Part shown: positions 8,003 to 8,394 of the stretch, one piece after another
Layout: each line of letters begins with the position of its first letter
Numbering within the stretch: position 1 is the stretch's first letter
Source of the DNA: Gemmatimonadales bacterium UBA1120
GTDB taxonomy: Bacteria > Gemmatimonadota > Gemmatimonadetes > Longimicrobiales > Gaopeijiaceae
Direction: 5' to 3'
Assembly (NCBI GenBank): GCA_002313925.1
Contig: DCAZ01000048.1
Location: 1 to 8,394 of the forward strand
DNA: 8,394 bases
The notes under the pieces: model-generated
Database searches by the model: none
What the model saw: only the letters and a program-made list of their open reading frames with translations
Told to the model about the DNA's origin: nothing
Position numbers and translations under genes: made by a program

Positions 8003-8021
8003 AAACCGAAGATAAACCGAA
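8003..8021. repeat. tandem direct repeat with 11-bp period, candidate operator
   Basis: AAACCGAA occurs at 8003-8010 and again at 8014-8021, an 11-bp period (about one helical turn). A partial third copy, TTCCGAAG, is at 7990-7997. Read toward dnaE2 the unit is TTCGGTTT. It sits between two divergent genes, about 110 bases before the dnaE2 start and 130 before the OsmC-like start. Repeats in helical phase suggest a regulator binding site. The sequence does not match the LexA boxes I know, though the spacing resembles direct-repeat SOS boxes of Alphaproteobacteria (GTTC-N7-GTTC). Function is inferred. Confidence 0.35.
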
Positions 8022-8152
8022 TATATTGCTCTGCAAATAGGTCAGGGTGATTTGCGAATAAGCCTTAAGCTCTGAAATAGGGTTTTGTGCCTGCTGTTGC
8101 CTGGGTACCTGACAGAGCTGTACGATGCGCTCGACCTTAAGGGAGTACACCC

Positions 8153-8394
8153 ATGTCTGACGTTGTATATACCTCTGCTATTGAGATTGTGCGTATCAAA
8201 GGCCCACACCGCCACGCCTGGCTTCCAGCTCATGAAGGGCCAGTCGAGTTTGGTGTTCACGGTGCAATCCAAGAGCACTACGGTGTGGAGCCCGAACGTG
8301 AAATCACCACCACGCTGGACTATGTGATTGCCTCAACTGGCGGTTGACTATTAGGAACCTTTGGAGGCGCGCTGGAAGCGCGCGGGATCAAGGC
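8153..8394 (+). CDS. OsmC-like selenoprotein with in-frame TGA (Sec65), partial at the window end
   Basis: Predicted OsmC/Ohr-superfamily protein, a family that reduces organic hydroperoxides through a reactive cysteine. ATG 8153 has AAGGGAG ending 7 bases upstream. The first 64 residues have the character of the family's N-terminal beta region and then enter a helix, TTTLDYVIASTGG. TGA 8345-8347 follows, and the frame stays open to the window edge as LLGTFGGALEARGIK. The joined stretch has the family pattern of a helix carrying the peroxidatic Cys (LLAAxxGC...L...GI type). That Cys is near residue 60 in Ohr and OsmC; the TGA codes position 65. No other cysteine is present in the visible part, so Sec65 would be the only reactive chalcogen there. 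A SECIS-like hairpin follows. The C-terminal half, including any resolving Cys, lies beyond the window. Alternatives are a genuine stop or nonsense pseudogene, but the combined coincidences favour recoding. It is divergent from dnaE2. Confidence 0.82.
8345..8347 (+). other. recoded UGA selenocysteine codon
   Basis: In-frame TGA after ...ASTGG and before LLGTFGG. It replaces the peroxidatic cysteine of OsmC-family proteins. TGA is not reassigned genome-wide, since citrate synthase terminates at TGA 1557-1559 and the genes here use TGG for tryptophan. Sec insertion is inferred from position, frame continuity and the downstream hairpin. Confidence 0.8.
8358..8393 (+). promoter_or_regulatory. bacterial SECIS element (SelB-binding hairpin)
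   Basis: GCGCGC (8367-8372) pairs perfectly with GCGCGC (8378-8383) around a five-base UGGAA loop (8373-8377) with G at loop positions 2 and 3. A bacterial SECIS needs a short apical loop with an early conserved G, about 16-37 bases after UGA; here the loop begins 25 bases after the codon. A lower helix, CCUU (8358-8361) with AAGG (8390-8393), plus possible G-C and G-U pairs, extends it across an internal loop. It lies within the coding sequence for GALEARGIK, as bacterial SECIS elements normally do. Folded by hand; no free energy was computed. Confidence 0.75.

Noticed and set aside
8052..8080. TTGCGA-N17-AAATAG as the promoter of the OsmC-like gene
   Set aside because: Spacing is right, but the -10 box matches consensus at only two of six positions, so I do not call it.
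8111..8120. ACAG-AG-CTGT inverted repeat as a LexA (SOS) box
   Set aside because: The arms are in the opposite order and spacing to the CTGT-N8-ACAG box, and the site lies close to the OsmC-like start, not at the dnaE2 promoter.
8153..8347. A complete 64-residue hypothetical protein ending at TGA 8347
   Set aside because: The same frame continues after the TGA with OsmC-like residues and a SECIS-like hairpin, so the TGA is more likely a selenocysteine codon than the end of the gene.
8345..8347. TGA read as tryptophan (alternative genetic code)
   Set aside because: Citrate synthase ends properly at TGA 1557-1559, and tryptophans in these genes use TGG. The family position calls for Cys/Sec, not Trp.

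Overview
The window looks like ordinary bacterial chromosome: moderate GC, tightly packed genes, Shine-Dalgarno-led starts and no mobile-element hallmarks. I recognise five genes. The M1 peptidase with its C-terminal beta domain, the lactamase-fold hydrolase style and the DnaE2 sequence give a weak impression of an environmental Gemmatimonadota-like or related bacterium. This lineage guess is from memory of the families and is not a firm assignment.

Layout: a leader with candidate sigma70-type promoters (1-245) precedes a forward, operon-like run of three genes. These are citrate synthase (246-1559), a metallo-beta-lactamase-fold hydrolase (1570-2451) and a secreted M1-family zinc metallopeptidase (2491-4485). 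A 50-base convergent gap with two small inverted repeats separates it from a reverse-strand gene, the error-prone DNA polymerase DnaE2/ImuC (7895-4536). An intergenic region of about 257 bases (7896-8152), with a direct repeat of 11-bp period and a short hairpin, then separates dnaE2 from a divergent forward gene that runs off the right edge.

The right-edge gene is the most interesting part. A 64-codon frame beginning at 8153 appears to stop at TGA 8345-8347, but the same frame continues to the window end as LLGTFGGALEARGIK. Together the two halves read as the N-terminal half of an OsmC/Ohr-family peroxide-detoxifying protein. The TGA sits exactly where the family has its peroxidatic cysteine (about residue 60; here 65). 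Starting 19 bases after the TGA is a perfect 6-bp GC stem with a UGGAA loop, fitting a bacterial SECIS element. I therefore annotate a selenocysteine-containing OsmC-like protein, partial at its 3' end. TGA is a true stop for citrate synthase in the same window, which argues against genome-wide reassignment.

Functionally, the left block combines central carbon metabolism (TCA entry) with two hydrolases of unknown specificity. The right block pairs mutagenic repair synthesis with a probable selenium-dependent peroxide or thiol redox enzyme, divergently transcribed, which hints at a stress-response neighbourhood. No imuA, imuB, lexA, selA, selB, selD or selC (tRNA-Sec) is visible here.
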